Shown here: one piece after another, positions 27,120 through 36,372 of the stretch | How positions within the stretch are numbered: position 1 is the first letter of the stretch | Layout of the letters: every line of letters starts with the position of its first letter | NCBI GenBank assembly: GCA_963778225.1 | Contig: CAVZTR010000012.1 | Coordinates: 186,001 to 250,000 of the forward strand | Direction of reading: 5' to 3' | DNA: 64,000 bases | Origin: JAGVSR01 sp963778225 | GTDB lineage: Bacteria > Pseudomonadota > Alphaproteobacteria > Rhizobiales > Hyphomicrobiaceae | Position numbers and translations under genes: made by a program | The notes under the pieces: generated by a model | The model's input: only the letters and a program-made list of their open reading frames with translations | Databases searched by the model: none | What the model was told of the DNA's origin: nothing

Positions 27120-27189
27120 GGGGCATATCCTTCGTCTAATGCTGTTTTCGTCAAGCGAAAGTGCAACCCGGTTGTACGGGCGCACCCAT

Positions 27190-27819
27190 TTATGTGGCCG
27201 GGCACACGGCGCCTGTGTCGGCCCAGGCCTTGATCAATGCGCCGAACTCGGCCTGCGATCCCGGCACTGGCGTCCTGCCGCCACCTGGAGCCCATCCCCA
27301 CCCGACGAGGGTGTCTTCGGCCATGTGCGTGACAATCTCATCAAGGGACTTGCCGCCATTGCGCTTGGGATCCTTGATCTGCTCGCAAATCTCACCGAGC
27401 GACTTGCCTTCCCAGGCCATTTCGATCGGAGCCAGATGCCAAAGCGGATGACCGGGGACGCGGCCCGGTTCGAAGTTTTTCTCGCGATGACACGTGAAGC
27501 AGCGCATGGCGATGGAACCGAGATTATCTTCGCCGCGCACCACCAGCTGTGCATGGGGATGCATGTCGTCACCTTGCAGCGGGCGGTTGCCTGCCGGATG
27601 GCAATTGACGCAGCGCGGATGTTGAATGACAGCGCCTGCTTCCTTGAACAACGCCACCGACTTCTGCGCGGGATCGGCAATGGAGCTGAAAGCTGCGACT
27701 GGTTTCAGGCCAGGAGCGTCAGCCGGCGCCCGCGCCGTTGTGGCCGACGCTGCGAAACAGAGGCCCGTCAAAAGCGGACCACCCAACGCGACCAGCAAAC
27801 TCGCCCCAACACCGCGCAT
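27190..27819 (-). CDS. di-haem c-type cytochrome-like exported protein
   Basis: A 209-residue exported protein with two haem-binding sites, CVNCH (70-74) and CFTCH (107-111), the pattern of proteins annotated as isoquinoline 1-oxidoreductase subunits. The signal peptide is MRGVGASLLVALGGPLLTGL to about residue 30. Later His/Met (HPHAQL, HPLWHLAP, MAWEG) could be distal ligands. ATG 27819 has AAGGAG upstream; in-frame sequence to 28041 is Arg-rich and derived from repeats. It probably acts as a periplasmic electron carrier. No dehydrogenase partner is nearby. Confidence 0.8.
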   Translation of the reverse strand: MRGVGASLLVALGGPLLTGLCFAASATTARAPADAPGLKPVAAFSSIADPAQKSVALFKEAGAVIQHPRCVNCHPAGNRPLQGDDMHPHAQLVVRGEDNLGSIAMRCFTCHREKNFEPGRVPGHPLWHLAPIEMAWEGKSLGEICEQIKDPKRNGGKSLDEIVTHMAEDTLVGWGWAPGGGRTPVPGSQAEFGALIKAWADTGAVCPAT

Positions 27820-28543
27820 GCGCCCGAACTCCTTCAATCCCGGAAGCAACGCCGCGCGTGCACGGAGGTTCCGGTGCGCGATGTCACGTTCAATCGCCCT
27901 GCCGTCCCGCGCGAGTTCGTGACGACCACGACAAGAGGAGTTTGAGCTGGGCCCCCTCTCGCCGTCTGGCGCGCCGTGCGCACCGACAGGGAGAGGGGAC
28001 GCGCGCGCTGCGCCGGTTTGCGCAATTCTTTCGGTGCGCACTTATCCCCGCCGTCTTCCGCTCCCCTACACTCGCCTCATCTCCGTCCCTCACAAAGGGG
28101 GCGTCGCTTAAGAGGCGTCTTGTGACGTGGGGCGGGGTGCAGAAGTTGCTGACGGTACGTACGCACGTGCTCTCGGTGAGGCTCGGACCGGCCACCTGCT
28201 GGAACGCAGGCTGCGAAGAACGCGCTGAAACGTCGGTCGTATGCCAGAAATCCTGCGCGGGGCGGTCCATGGGCCGCACCACTAAAATCAACTCAGCGGC
28301 TCATCCGCCGCCCCGCCCCCTTCGCGTCAATGCGCGAGGGCCAAATCAAAAGGAGACCGTTGCCGTGCCGCTGGAATGCATTGTGAGTTGTATAGATCGC
28401 GAGCGTGGTCTTCGGTCGCTCGCTGTGTGCCTCGACGTCGCTGCACATGTCATCCCGGGCAACCCGGCCTTCGCCGGGGCAGGCTTGCCCGGGATGACAT
28501 GTGTTGGCGCGGCCGGCCGAGCGCGGCCAGCGCGTGAGGCCAA
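27820..28543. other. 724-base gap without a supported gene; repeat-rich
   Basis: No ORF with a ribosome site or protein-like composition; open frames on both strands are Arg/Ser/Pro-rich. It holds inverted repeats CCCCTCTC / GAGAGGGG (27953-27960 with 27991-27998) and the long palindrome at 28444-28503. The stretch 28100-28300 is moderately structured but matches no tRNA, tmRNA, SRP or RNase P signature that I could see. Confidence 0.6.
28444..28503. repeat. 60-base palindromic intergenic element (CATCCCGGGC type)
   Basis: A 19-bp perfect outer stem, starting CACATGTCATCCCGGGCAA at 28444-28462 and its complement at 28485-28503, encloses a second hairpin CCCGGC-cttc-GCCGGG (28463-28478). Such ATGTCATCCCGGG-type palindromes are dispersed intergenic repeats in alphaproteobacteria. 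It lies 40 bases beyond the end of the dehydrogenase gene, so it may also stop that transcript. Confidence 0.8.
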
Positions 28544-29758
28544 TCAGGTCTTCACTTTGAAGAGGTCTTCCTGGTCGGACTTTTTGAGATCCTTCACGTG
28601 CCAGGGCAGGCCGTGATCGCCGATGGCGTCCATGAAGGGTTTGGAGGGAAGTTGCTCGACGTTAAAGACGCCTTTGCCCTTCCACGCGCCCTTGAACATC
28701 ATCATGGCGCCGACGACGGGCGGGACGCCGGTCGTGTAGGAGACGGCTTGCGCGCCGGTTTCCTTGAACGCCTGCTCGTGATGGCAGACGTTGTAGATCA
28801 TGGTGATCTTCTTCTTGCCGTTCTTCGTGCCGCGGAAGATGCAGCCGATCGAGGTCTTGCCGGTATAGCCTTTGCCCAGCGACGACGGCGGCGGCAGCAG
28901 CTCCTTCAGGAACTCCATCGGGATCACCGGATTGCCCTTGTACATGACGGGATCGATGCGCGTCATGCCGACGGACTGGAGCACGTCGAGGTGCTTGATG
29001 TAGTTGTCGGAGAACGTCATCCAGAAGCGGATCTGCTTCAGGCCTTTGATGTTCTTGACGAGGCTTTCCTCTTCCTCGTGATAGATGAGGTAGGACTTGC
29101 GCGGGCCGACTTCCGGGTAATCGATCATCGTGGAGATCGACAGCGGATCGATTTCGATCCACTTCCCGTCCTTCCAGTATTTGCCGCGCTGCGTGACTTC
29201 GCGCAGATTGATTTCAGGATTGAAGTTGGTTGCAAACGATTTGCCGTGGCTGCCGTCGTTGCAGTCGATAATGTCGATCGTCTCGATTTCGTCGAACAGG
29301 TACTCCTGCGCATAGGCGCAATAGATGTTCGACTGGCCGGGGTCGAAGCCGCAGCCGAGGACCGCCATGATGCCGGCGTCCTTGTATTTCTTGTGGTACG
29401 GCCACTGCCACTTGTAAGTGAATTTCGCCTCATCGCGCGGCTCGTAGTTGGCCGTGTCCATGTAGTGCACGCCAGCTTCGAGACAGGCGTCCATGATCGG
29501 CAAGTCCTGGTACGGCAGCGCCATGTTGATGACGAGGTCGGGCTTGACCTTCTTCAACAGTTTCACCGTCTCTTTGACGTTGTCGGCATCGACCTGAGAA
29601 ATCTCGATCGGCGTCTTGCACTGCTTGGCGACCGCCTCGCAGCTTGCGAGACGGCGCGAGGCCAGATGCACCTTCTTGAACACGTCGCGGTTCATCGCGC
29701 ACTTCTGCGCCGTGACGGAGCCGGCGGCTCCCGCGCCAATGATGAGAACGCTGTCCAA
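28544..29758 (-). CDS. carboxynorspermidine/carboxyspermidine dehydrogenase
   Basis: A 404-residue saccharopine-dehydrogenase-family enzyme that reductively joins aspartate semialdehyde to a diamine, giving carboxynorspermidine or carboxyspermidine. The Rossmann motif is VLIIGAGAAGSVTAQKCA at the N-terminus; LVINMALPYQDLPIMDACLE, YMDTANYEP, VLGCGFDPGQSN and ECND-like IIDCNDGSHGKSFATNFNPEIN follow. A TTG at 29758 with GGGAGG 9 bases upstream gives the family N-terminus; an ATG at 29806 adds 16 atypical residues. Its partner decarboxylase is at 3369, about 24 kb away rather than adjacent. Confidence 0.9.
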   Translation of the reverse strand: MDSVLIIGAGAAGSVTAQKCAMNRDVFKKVHLASRRLASCEAVAKQCKTPIEISQVDADNVKETVKLLKKVKPDLVINMALPYQDLPIMDACLEAGVHYMDTANYEPRDEAKFTYKWQWPYHKKYKDAGIMAVLGCGFDPGQSNIYCAYAQEYLFDEIETIDIIDCNDGSHGKSFATNFNPEINLREVTQRGKYWKDGKWIEIDPLSISTMIDYPEVGPRKSYLIYHEEEESLVKNIKGLKQIRFWMTFSDNYIKHLDVLQSVGMTRIDPVMYKGNPVIPMEFLKELLPPPSSLGKGYTGKTSIGCIFRGTKNGKKKITMIYNVCHHEQAFKETGAQAVSYTTGVPPVVGAMMMFKGAWKGKGVFNVEQLPSKPFMDAIGDHGLPWHVKDLKKSDQEDLFKVKT

Positions 29759-29939
29759 GTTTCTAATCCTCCCGGTGAAGACCGCGGCTATGCTGGGCAG
29801 CCGCACGCGTCCGGCGCGTCACGCACCGAAGGCAGCGCAATTAGGGCACTTGAATGTCAAATACAATACGCTTCGGCGAGCGACGGCCAGCGTCCGAACG
29901 GTCGCTACGACATGTGCGTTGCGGCGGCGGCGGCAATTC

Positions 29940-30212
29940 TCAGTCCGTATCGGCGCCGCGGATGCCGCGCGTGGTGTAGAGGACCCAAAGCCCTGCCAGC
30001 GCAGCGCTCATGAGTGCCCAACCCACGAGCCCCTGAATGCCCCAGAACCAGACAGACAAAACGAGGACCCCGACATACGTCAGCATCACTGCGAGGGCCG
30101 TGTCCTGCTCGCGTGCCTCGCGGCGTTCGGCGGCGAGCTTGGCGGGCGTCTTGATTGCGTGGCGGACCGGTTCAGCGGACGTGACTTCAAAGACCTTTGG
30201 ATCGTGCAGCAT
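29940..30212 (-). CDS. small two-helix membrane protein, unknown function
   Basis: A 90-residue protein: a charged N-terminal half (KTPAKLAAERREAREQDT) and two hydrophobic segments, about 41-61 (AVMLTYVGVLVLSVWFWGIQ) and 63-81, then a short polar tail. No family recognised. The ribosome site is weak. It is divergent from purE, 225 bases away, and upstream of the carboxynorspermidine dehydrogenase on the same strand (gap about 180 bases). Confidence 0.55.
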   Translation of the reverse strand: MLHDPKVFEVTSAEPVRHAIKTPAKLAAERREAREQDTALAVMLTYVGVLVLSVWFWGIQGLVGWALMSAALAGLWVLYTTRGIRGADTD

Positions 30213-30437
30213 CTGGCAGTTTTTCCCAGTTGGACACGCCCATGGACCCGGCCTGCCCGCGTTGCTCCCCGGCGAACCCTACAGCGCGGCCGCCGCGCTT
30301 TAACTGGGCGGAAGTCTGATGCAGCGCAACATGCGACCTGTGCGACGCGTCGGCGCGCCGGGGAAGCCCGTAGTGCTTGTAAATCCGACAGATATCCTCT
30401 AGACCCGCCGCTTTCTTGCGGGGACGACACCCTTCCG

Positions 30438-30932
30438 ATGGCCAAAATCACCCCTCTCGTCGGCATCATCATGGGGAGCCAGTCCGACTGGCCGACCCTC
30501 AAGGCCGCGGCCAATATCCTGGCAGACCTGGGCGTGCCCTACGAAGCCAAAATCGTCTCCGCGCATCGAACGCCAGACCGGCTTTGCGACTACGCCAAAA
30601 CGGCCAAGGAACGCGGCCTGAAGGTTATCATTGCGGGTGCAGGCGGGGCCGCGCATCTGCCGGGCATGACAGCTTCCATGACGCCACTGCCGGTGCTGGG
30701 CGTGCCGGTTCTCAGCAAGACTTTGAACGGCGTCGACAGTCTTTATTCGATCGTCCAGATGCCGGCCGGGGTGCCGGTCGGCACGTTGGCGATCGGCGAA
30801 GCCGGGGCCACGAATGCCGGATTGCTCGCGGCTCAGGTGCTGGCGCTGAACGACGAGGCTTTGGCGCGGCGCATCGACGCCTATCGCGCGAAGCAAACGT
30901 CGTCGGTCGCCGAAACGCCGAAGGACGCGTGA
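30438..30932 (+). CDS. purE: N5-carboxyaminoimidazole ribonucleotide mutase
   Basis: A 164-residue class I PurE converting N5-CAIR to CAIR in purine synthesis. Typical motifs are VGIIMGSQSDWPTL, AKIVSAHRTPDRL (catalytic His), VIIAGAGGAAHLPGM and GVPVLSKTLNGVDSLYSIVQMP with VGTLAIGEAGATNAGLLA. ATG 30438 gives the family start. purK follows after 11 bases and uses its product order in reverse (PurK makes N5-CAIR), so the two are co-transcribed. Confidence 0.94.
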   Translation: MAKITPLVGIIMGSQSDWPTLKAAANILADLGVPYEAKIVSAHRTPDRLCDYAKTAKERGLKVIIAGAGGAAHLPGMTASMTPLPVLGVPVLSKTLNGVDSLYSIVQMPAGVPVGTLAIGEAGATNAGLLAAQVLALNDEALARRIDAYRAKQTSSVAETPKDA

Positions 30933-30943
30933 GCGCCCCGCCC

Positions 30944-32030
30944 ATGACCGCCCTTCCCCCCGGTTCAACGATTGGAATTCTCGGCTCCGGCCAACTCGGT
31001 CGCATGTTGGCGCTCGCGGCTGCGCGGCTCGGCTTCAAGTGCCACATCTACTCCGACGTCGCCGGCCCCGCATTCGACGTATGCGATGCTCATACGATCG
31101 CGCCCTACGACGATCAGGCGCGCTCTGACGGCTTTCGCGCGAACGATCTGTGTTGCGACCTATGAATTTGAGAACATCCCCGTTGCAACCGTGGAGTTTC
31201 TGAACGCGATCGTGCCCGTGCGTCCGGGCGCGAAGGCGCTCGCGTGCGCGCAGGACCGCATCAACGAGAAAACGCTGGCCCGCCAGTTGGGCGCGGAAAC
31301 GGCGCCGTTTCATGAAGTCAACACTCGTGCGGATCTCGATACAGCGATCGACGCCACCGGCCTACCGGCGGTGCTGAAGACGCGCCGCTTCGGGTATGAC
31401 GGCAAGGGGCAGGCAAAGATTTTGTCGCATTCGGATGCGGATGCCGCGTGGGCCGCGATGCGCGGTCAGCCATCGATCGTCGAGGGCTTCGTCACATTCG
31501 ACCGCGAGGTTTCGGTCGTTGCCGCGCGCTCGCTCGATGGCGCATTCCGGGCTTTCGAGGTGACCGAGAACGAACACCGCAATCACATCCTGCATCGCTC
31601 CGTGGCGCCCGCACGCATGGGCGCGCAAGCCGCGACCGAGGCGCTGGAGACGTCGCGGCGCATTGCAACTGCGCTCGACTACGTGGGCGTGTTCGCGATC
31701 GAATACTTTGCGGTCACGATCGATGGTCGCGAGCATGTCTACGTCAACGAGATGGCGCCGAGGGTCCATAACTCGGGTCATTGGACCATGGACGGCGCCG
31801 AGACCTCGCAATTCGAGCAGCACATTCGAGCCATCGCCGGCTGGCCGCTGGGGTCCACGCGTTTGAAGTCGGCCGGAGTGGAGATGATCAACCTCATCGG
31901 CGACGACATTCTTGCCTGGGAGAAGATCGCTGGCGAGGCCGGAGCGTTCCTGCATCACTACGGGAAGACGGAGGTCCGGCCGGGCCGTAAGATGGGGCAC
32001 GTCAACCGGCTGCTGCCGAAGGCACCCTAG
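30944..32030 (+). CDS. purK: N5-carboxyaminoimidazole ribonucleotide synthase, interrupted by a one-base insertion
   Basis: PurK, an ATP-grasp enzyme carboxylating AIR. The first phase reads STIGILGSGQLGRMLALAA and HTIAPYDDQA, then reaches a stop at about 31165. The second phase has VATYEFENIPVATVEFL, ALACAQDRINEK, LKTRRFGYDGKGQ, VEGFVTFDREVSVVAARS and VYVNEMAPRVHNSGHWT. Dropping one base in GCGCGC at 31118-31123 joins them as DDQAALTAFA and gives 361 residues, normal for PurK. A GTG at 30929 overlapping the purE stop is an alternative start. The break probably reflects a sequence error. Confidence 0.88.
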
Positions 32031-32215
32031 ATTCGGGTTGCTGGGGCATCATTTAGGTTATCCTCGGCCCGGCACGGTGATGGACAATTCAGAATTCCTT
32101 TGTTAAAAGCCGCCTCACGAAACACCCCCGGGGCTGCAGGGCGAACAACGCTCGCGGCGTCGGTTCTCGTTTTTCTTTAAACAGATCAACCTGATACCAG
32201 CAGAGGTTCAGTCTC

Positions 32216-32578
32216 TTGCAAGTTCTCGTTCGTGACAACAACGTCGACCAGGCCCTCAAGGCGCTCAAGAAAAAGATGCAGCGCGAGGGCATTTTCCGCG
32301 AAATGAAGCTGCGGAACTATTTCGAAAAGCCTTCCGAGAAGAAGGCGCGTGAGAAGGCGGAAGCTGTGCGCCGCGCCCGCAAACTTGCCCGTAAGAAGCT
32401 GCAGCGTGAAGGCCTGCTGCCCTCCAAACCCGTCGTCGCGCGCGGTGGTCCGGGCGCTAAGGGTCCTGGCGGCGGTCGTCCTTCCGGCGGCGGCTTTGGC
32501 GGCGGCGGCGGTGGCTTCGGTGGTGGTGGCGGCGGGTTCGGCGGTGGCGCCGGCGGCGGTTCGTCGTTCGGCGGCTGA
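32216..32578 (+). CDS. rpsU: ribosomal protein S21 with glycine/phenylalanine-rich tail
   Basis: A 120-residue bS21. Residues 1-70 are the standard alphaproteobacterial protein (MQVLVRDNNVDQALKALKKK, FREMKLRNYFEKPSEKKARE, AVRRARKLARKKLQREGL), which helps 30S subunits engage mRNA. The last 45 residues are low-complexity Gly with periodic Phe (GGGFGGGGGGFGG pattern), giving a predicted disordered tail that ordinary S21 lacks. The gene starts with TTG 32216, preceded by CAGAGG. A strong hairpin at 32604 ends the unit. The leader from 32031 is AT-richer and probably holds the promoter. Confidence 0.92.
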   Translation: MQVLVRDNNVDQALKALKKKMQREGIFREMKLRNYFEKPSEKKAREKAEAVRRARKLARKKLQREGLLPSKPVVARGGPGAKGPGGGRPSGGGFGGGGGGFGGGGGGFGGGAGGGSSFGG

Positions 32579-32603
32579 TCTTTCTCGTCAGTACTGAAAT
32601 TTA

Positions 32604-32636
32604 CTCAGGCCGCGCGGCATCCCCGCGCGGCCTGAG
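32604..32636. terminator. strong hairpin terminator between rpsU and the hydrolase
   Basis: Perfect 14-bp stem CTCAGGCCGCGCGG (32604-32617) / CCGCGCGGCCTGAG (32623-32636), 5-base loop. It lies between convergent genes and can serve both; T-tracts are poor (ATTTATA on the plus side, AAATTTACT on the other). Confidence 0.7.
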
Positions 32637-32652
32637 CCATTTATACTCACAG

Positions 32653-33492
32653 CTAGTGAAGGCTTGGCTCTTTGCCTGTGGTGGGACGCGTCGGAAAATG
32701 AGCCGCAAGCCACGTGTAGATGGCCTCATAGGAGCCGAAGAGGTAATGGTCCGAGTGGCCCGCGCCGGGAAAGGTCGCCACTTTAACTGGACCTTTCAAA
32801 GCGGCGGCAACGCGTCGGCTCATCTCCACGGGGATGACGTCATCTGCCTCGCCATGCACGATCAGAACCGGTGCCGTAACGCGTCCCGCCGACTGCAGCG
32901 TCTCGTAGCGATCGGTCATCAGCCAGCGCGCCGGCAGGTAGGGATAGTGGAGGGTTGCGAGGTCCACGATCGAGGTGTAGGGCGCATCGAGAATGACCCC
33001 GCCGACCTCTCGCTGGGCGGCAACCTGGATCGCTACTCCCGTGCCGAGCGACTCGCCATACACAACGATTTCAGACGGGGACACGCCGCTCGCGCGCACC
33101 GCGTCATACACCTCCAGGGCATCCGCGACGTTGGCTTTTTCCGATGGTGCGCCAGTGCTACCCCCGAAGCCACGATAGGTCATCATGACGATGCCGTAGC
33201 CGTGCGCCATGTACTTGCGGATGCGCTCGGAGCGGGTCACGAACGAGCCGCCATTGCCGTGAAAGTACAGCAGCGTCGGGCGTCCAGGTTTCGCCGCGCC
33301 CCACCACGTCAGCACGCGGGTGCCGTCTGCCATGTCCAACTCGCGTTCGGCGACGTTGGGCAGTTCGGCCTCAGCGGGAGTGGTGCGGCGCGTGTCTGGG
33401 AAGTAGAGCAGTCGCTGCTGAACTGCCTTAGTGCCGAAATGAGCGAGGATTGCGAGAGCGGCCAAAAGAGCGAGGCTTTTGAGGACGATCAT
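32653..33492 (-). CDS. membrane-anchored alpha/beta hydrolase
   Basis: A 279-residue serine hydrolase of the Bem46/ABHD-like group. The N-terminal segment (IVLKSLALLAALAILAHFG) is a membrane anchor or uncleaved signal. The catalytic set is visible: YFHGNGGS (oxyanion), nucleophile Ser in VYGESLGTGVA (about 146), acid in HGEADDVIPVEMS and His in GAGHSDHY. Likely an esterase or thioesterase acting at the outer face of the inner membrane; substrate unknown. It is monocistronic, convergent with rpsU. Confidence 0.85.
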   Translation of the reverse strand: MIVLKSLALLAALAILAHFGTKAVQQRLLYFPDTRRTTPAEAELPNVAERELDMADGTRVLTWWGAAKPGRPTLLYFHGNGGSFVTRSERIRKYMAHGYGIVMMTYRGFGGSTGAPSEKANVADALEVYDAVRASGVSPSEIVVYGESLGTGVAIQVAAQREVGGVILDAPYTSIVDLATLHYPYLPARWLMTDRYETLQSAGRVTAPVLIVHGEADDVIPVEMSRRVAAALKGPVKVATFPGAGHSDHYLFGSYEAIYTWLAAHFPTRPTTGKEPSLH

Positions 33493-33617
33493 CTACGGCC
33501 TGCTCAAACGAAAAAGTTGCGCGCTCCGCGCCGAAGTCCGGCGACACCCGCGGCCCGCACGATGGCGACGCAAGGTCACGTTCGCCACAATAAACAGTTG
33601 GGCTGCAGAGACCAAAC

Positions 33618-34211
33618 TCAGCGAAGGCCTTCAGCCAGAACAGGTGGCGGGGGCGGTGTGAACCCGGCGGGATCGACAATATTTTCTTCGGACGGATCGT
33701 CGAAACAGGCGAGCAAGCGCTGCGATCGCATGGGCCCGGGCAGATGGCCGAAGGCGGAGCCGCGGCTCACCGCTATGTACGGCGTGAAAGCGACCACGTC
33801 GTCTCGCGTCAACAAGCCGTCGCGGCGGCCTTGCTTGATCGCGTAGCAGTCGGCTTCGTTTTCACTCGTCTGGGTCGGATAGAACACGTGGCCAAGGATG
33901 TGATGCGCGCACTCGTGATTGAAGAAGAAAACCTGCAGCTTGTCAGGGAGCGTATCGAGGCGACGCTTGTTGAGCGTAATGATCGGCATGCGATTGACGA
34001 TCCGCGCGTGCGCGACATCACCCAAATCATCCATGTGGATCGAGCGAACGGTCTGGCCGCGGAAGTCGCGGCAGGAGAGTTCCTGCCCGCCAACTTTGAT
34101 GCGAGTTTGCAGCCCTTCTCGTGCGCTCTGCTCCGCAAAAGCGGCGGTGGCGAGTGCACACCCCCATGCTGAAGCTAGAGATAACAAGGCTCGCCGTGCG
34201 GTCCACCCCAT
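33618..34211 (-). CDS. exported putative zinc metallopeptidase-like protein
   Basis: A 197-residue exported protein with a gluzincin-like zinc site: NHECAHHILGH holds HExxH (His99-Glu100-Cys-Ala-His103), and a downstream ENEADCYAI could supply the third ligand Glu and the conserved Asp. The signal peptide ends about residue 26 (AFA-EQ). The C-terminus is Pro-rich. ATG 34211 was chosen because AAGGAG lies 6 bases upstream; a nearer ATG at 34217 abuts that site. The catalytic motif uses Cys/Ala between the His-Glu and His, as in some M48-like proteins. Substrate unknown. Confidence 0.75.
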   Translation of the reverse strand: MGWTARRALLSLASAWGCALATAAFAEQSAREGLQTRIKVGGQELSCRDFRGQTVRSIHMDDLGDVAHARIVNRMPIITLNKRRLDTLPDKLQVFFFNHECAHHILGHVFYPTQTSENEADCYAIKQGRRDGLLTRDDVVAFTPYIAVSRGSAFGHLPGPMRSQRLLACFDDPSEENIVDPAGFTPPPPPVLAEGLR

Positions 34212-34392
34212 GCGCATCTCCTTCGAAGCGGACACCGCCGTGCCCCTGTGCCGAAAGACGTAACTTACAGGCTAACGCGGATTCTCAGGTCCGTGGATCA
34301 AAAAATGTGTCAGTCGTGTTGCAACATGAAGAGCGGCAGCATGTCGCCTCAGGAGGTCAATACGCGAGCTAGGGTGTGAGTTCCCGTAATGC

Positions 34393-34421
34393 AAAAAGGC
34401 CCCGCCTTGCGGCAGGGCCTT
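34393..34421 (-). terminator. intrinsic terminator of the pnt operon
   Basis: On the minus strand, stem AAGGCCC / GGGCCTT (34396-34402 with 34415-34421) is followed by five T residues (34393-34397 read as A on the plus strand). It lies 35 bases after the pntB stop. Confidence 0.8.
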
Positions 34422-34455
34422 ATTTCACTGCTCAATGAGGGGCCGTGGCTATTCG

Positions 34456-35877
<1,422 letters not shown>

Positions 35878-35934
35878 CGGCTCACTTCCGGAACGGTCTT
35901 ATGGGGGTTGTATGGAGACATCAAAGAACGTGGC

Positions 35935-36333
35935 TCACTTCTTCGGAGCCGCATCCTTCTTCTTGTACATCGCAAGCATTCGGTTGGTGACGAGGAAGCC
36001 GCCGAAGATGTTGATCGACGCCATTATGAGGGCGAGAAAACCAAACAGTTTTGCGAAGACGCTGTCGGCTTCCGTCAGCGCCACGCCGACGGCGAGAAGC
36101 GCACCCACCACGATGACCGAGGAGATCGCGTTGGTGACGCTCATCAGAGGCGTGTGCAGCGCGGGCGTCACCGACCAGACGACGTAGTAGCCGACGAAGA
36201 CCGCAATCACGAACACCATCAGCTCATAGACGACTGGACTGACCGCATTCGCTTCGCTGGCGGCGAATGCCGACGTCGGCGCGAGCGCCAGCAATCCAGC
36301 CGTGGCCATAAGATTGAAAATGGAACGCATCAT
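35935..36333 (-). CDS. pntAB: NAD(P) transhydrogenase subunit alpha part 2 (membrane)
   Basis: A 132-residue membrane part of the transhydrogenase. After a signal-like segment (TAGLLALAPTSAFAA) it shows three membrane helices, including VYELMVFVIAVFVGYYVVWSVTP and HTPLMSVTNAISSVIVVGALLAVG, the diagnostic block, then a Lys-rich C-terminus MYKKKDAAPKK. As a separate ORF from pntAA it indicates the split alpha subunit typical of alphaproteobacteria. Gaps of 39 and 57 bases to its neighbours fit one operon. Confidence 0.93.
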   Translation of the reverse strand: MMRSIFNLMATAGLLALAPTSAFAASEANAVSPVVYELMVFVIAVFVGYYVVWSVTPALHTPLMSVTNAISSVIVVGALLAVGVALTEADSVFAKLFGFLALIMASINIFGGFLVTNRMLAMYKKKDAAPKK

Positions 36334-36372
36334 TTCGTCTCCTGCCCGCGCTGTCCGCGGCGGTTGAAAGCG

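Noticed and set aside
27890..28291. 133-codon minus-strand frame upstream of the di-haem gene
   Set aside because: Composition reflects inverted repeats, and the well-placed AAGGAG marks the di-haem start at 27819 instead.
28100..28400. Possible structured RNA (tmRNA, 6S or similar) in the 724-base gap
   Set aside because: No tRNA-like acceptor end, tag codons or conserved loop motif could be identified.
28598..30013. Long plus-strand frame opposite the carboxynorspermidine dehydrogenase
   Set aside because: Antisense shadow: the minus-strand frame shows a complete, well-conserved enzyme and this frame has no motif.
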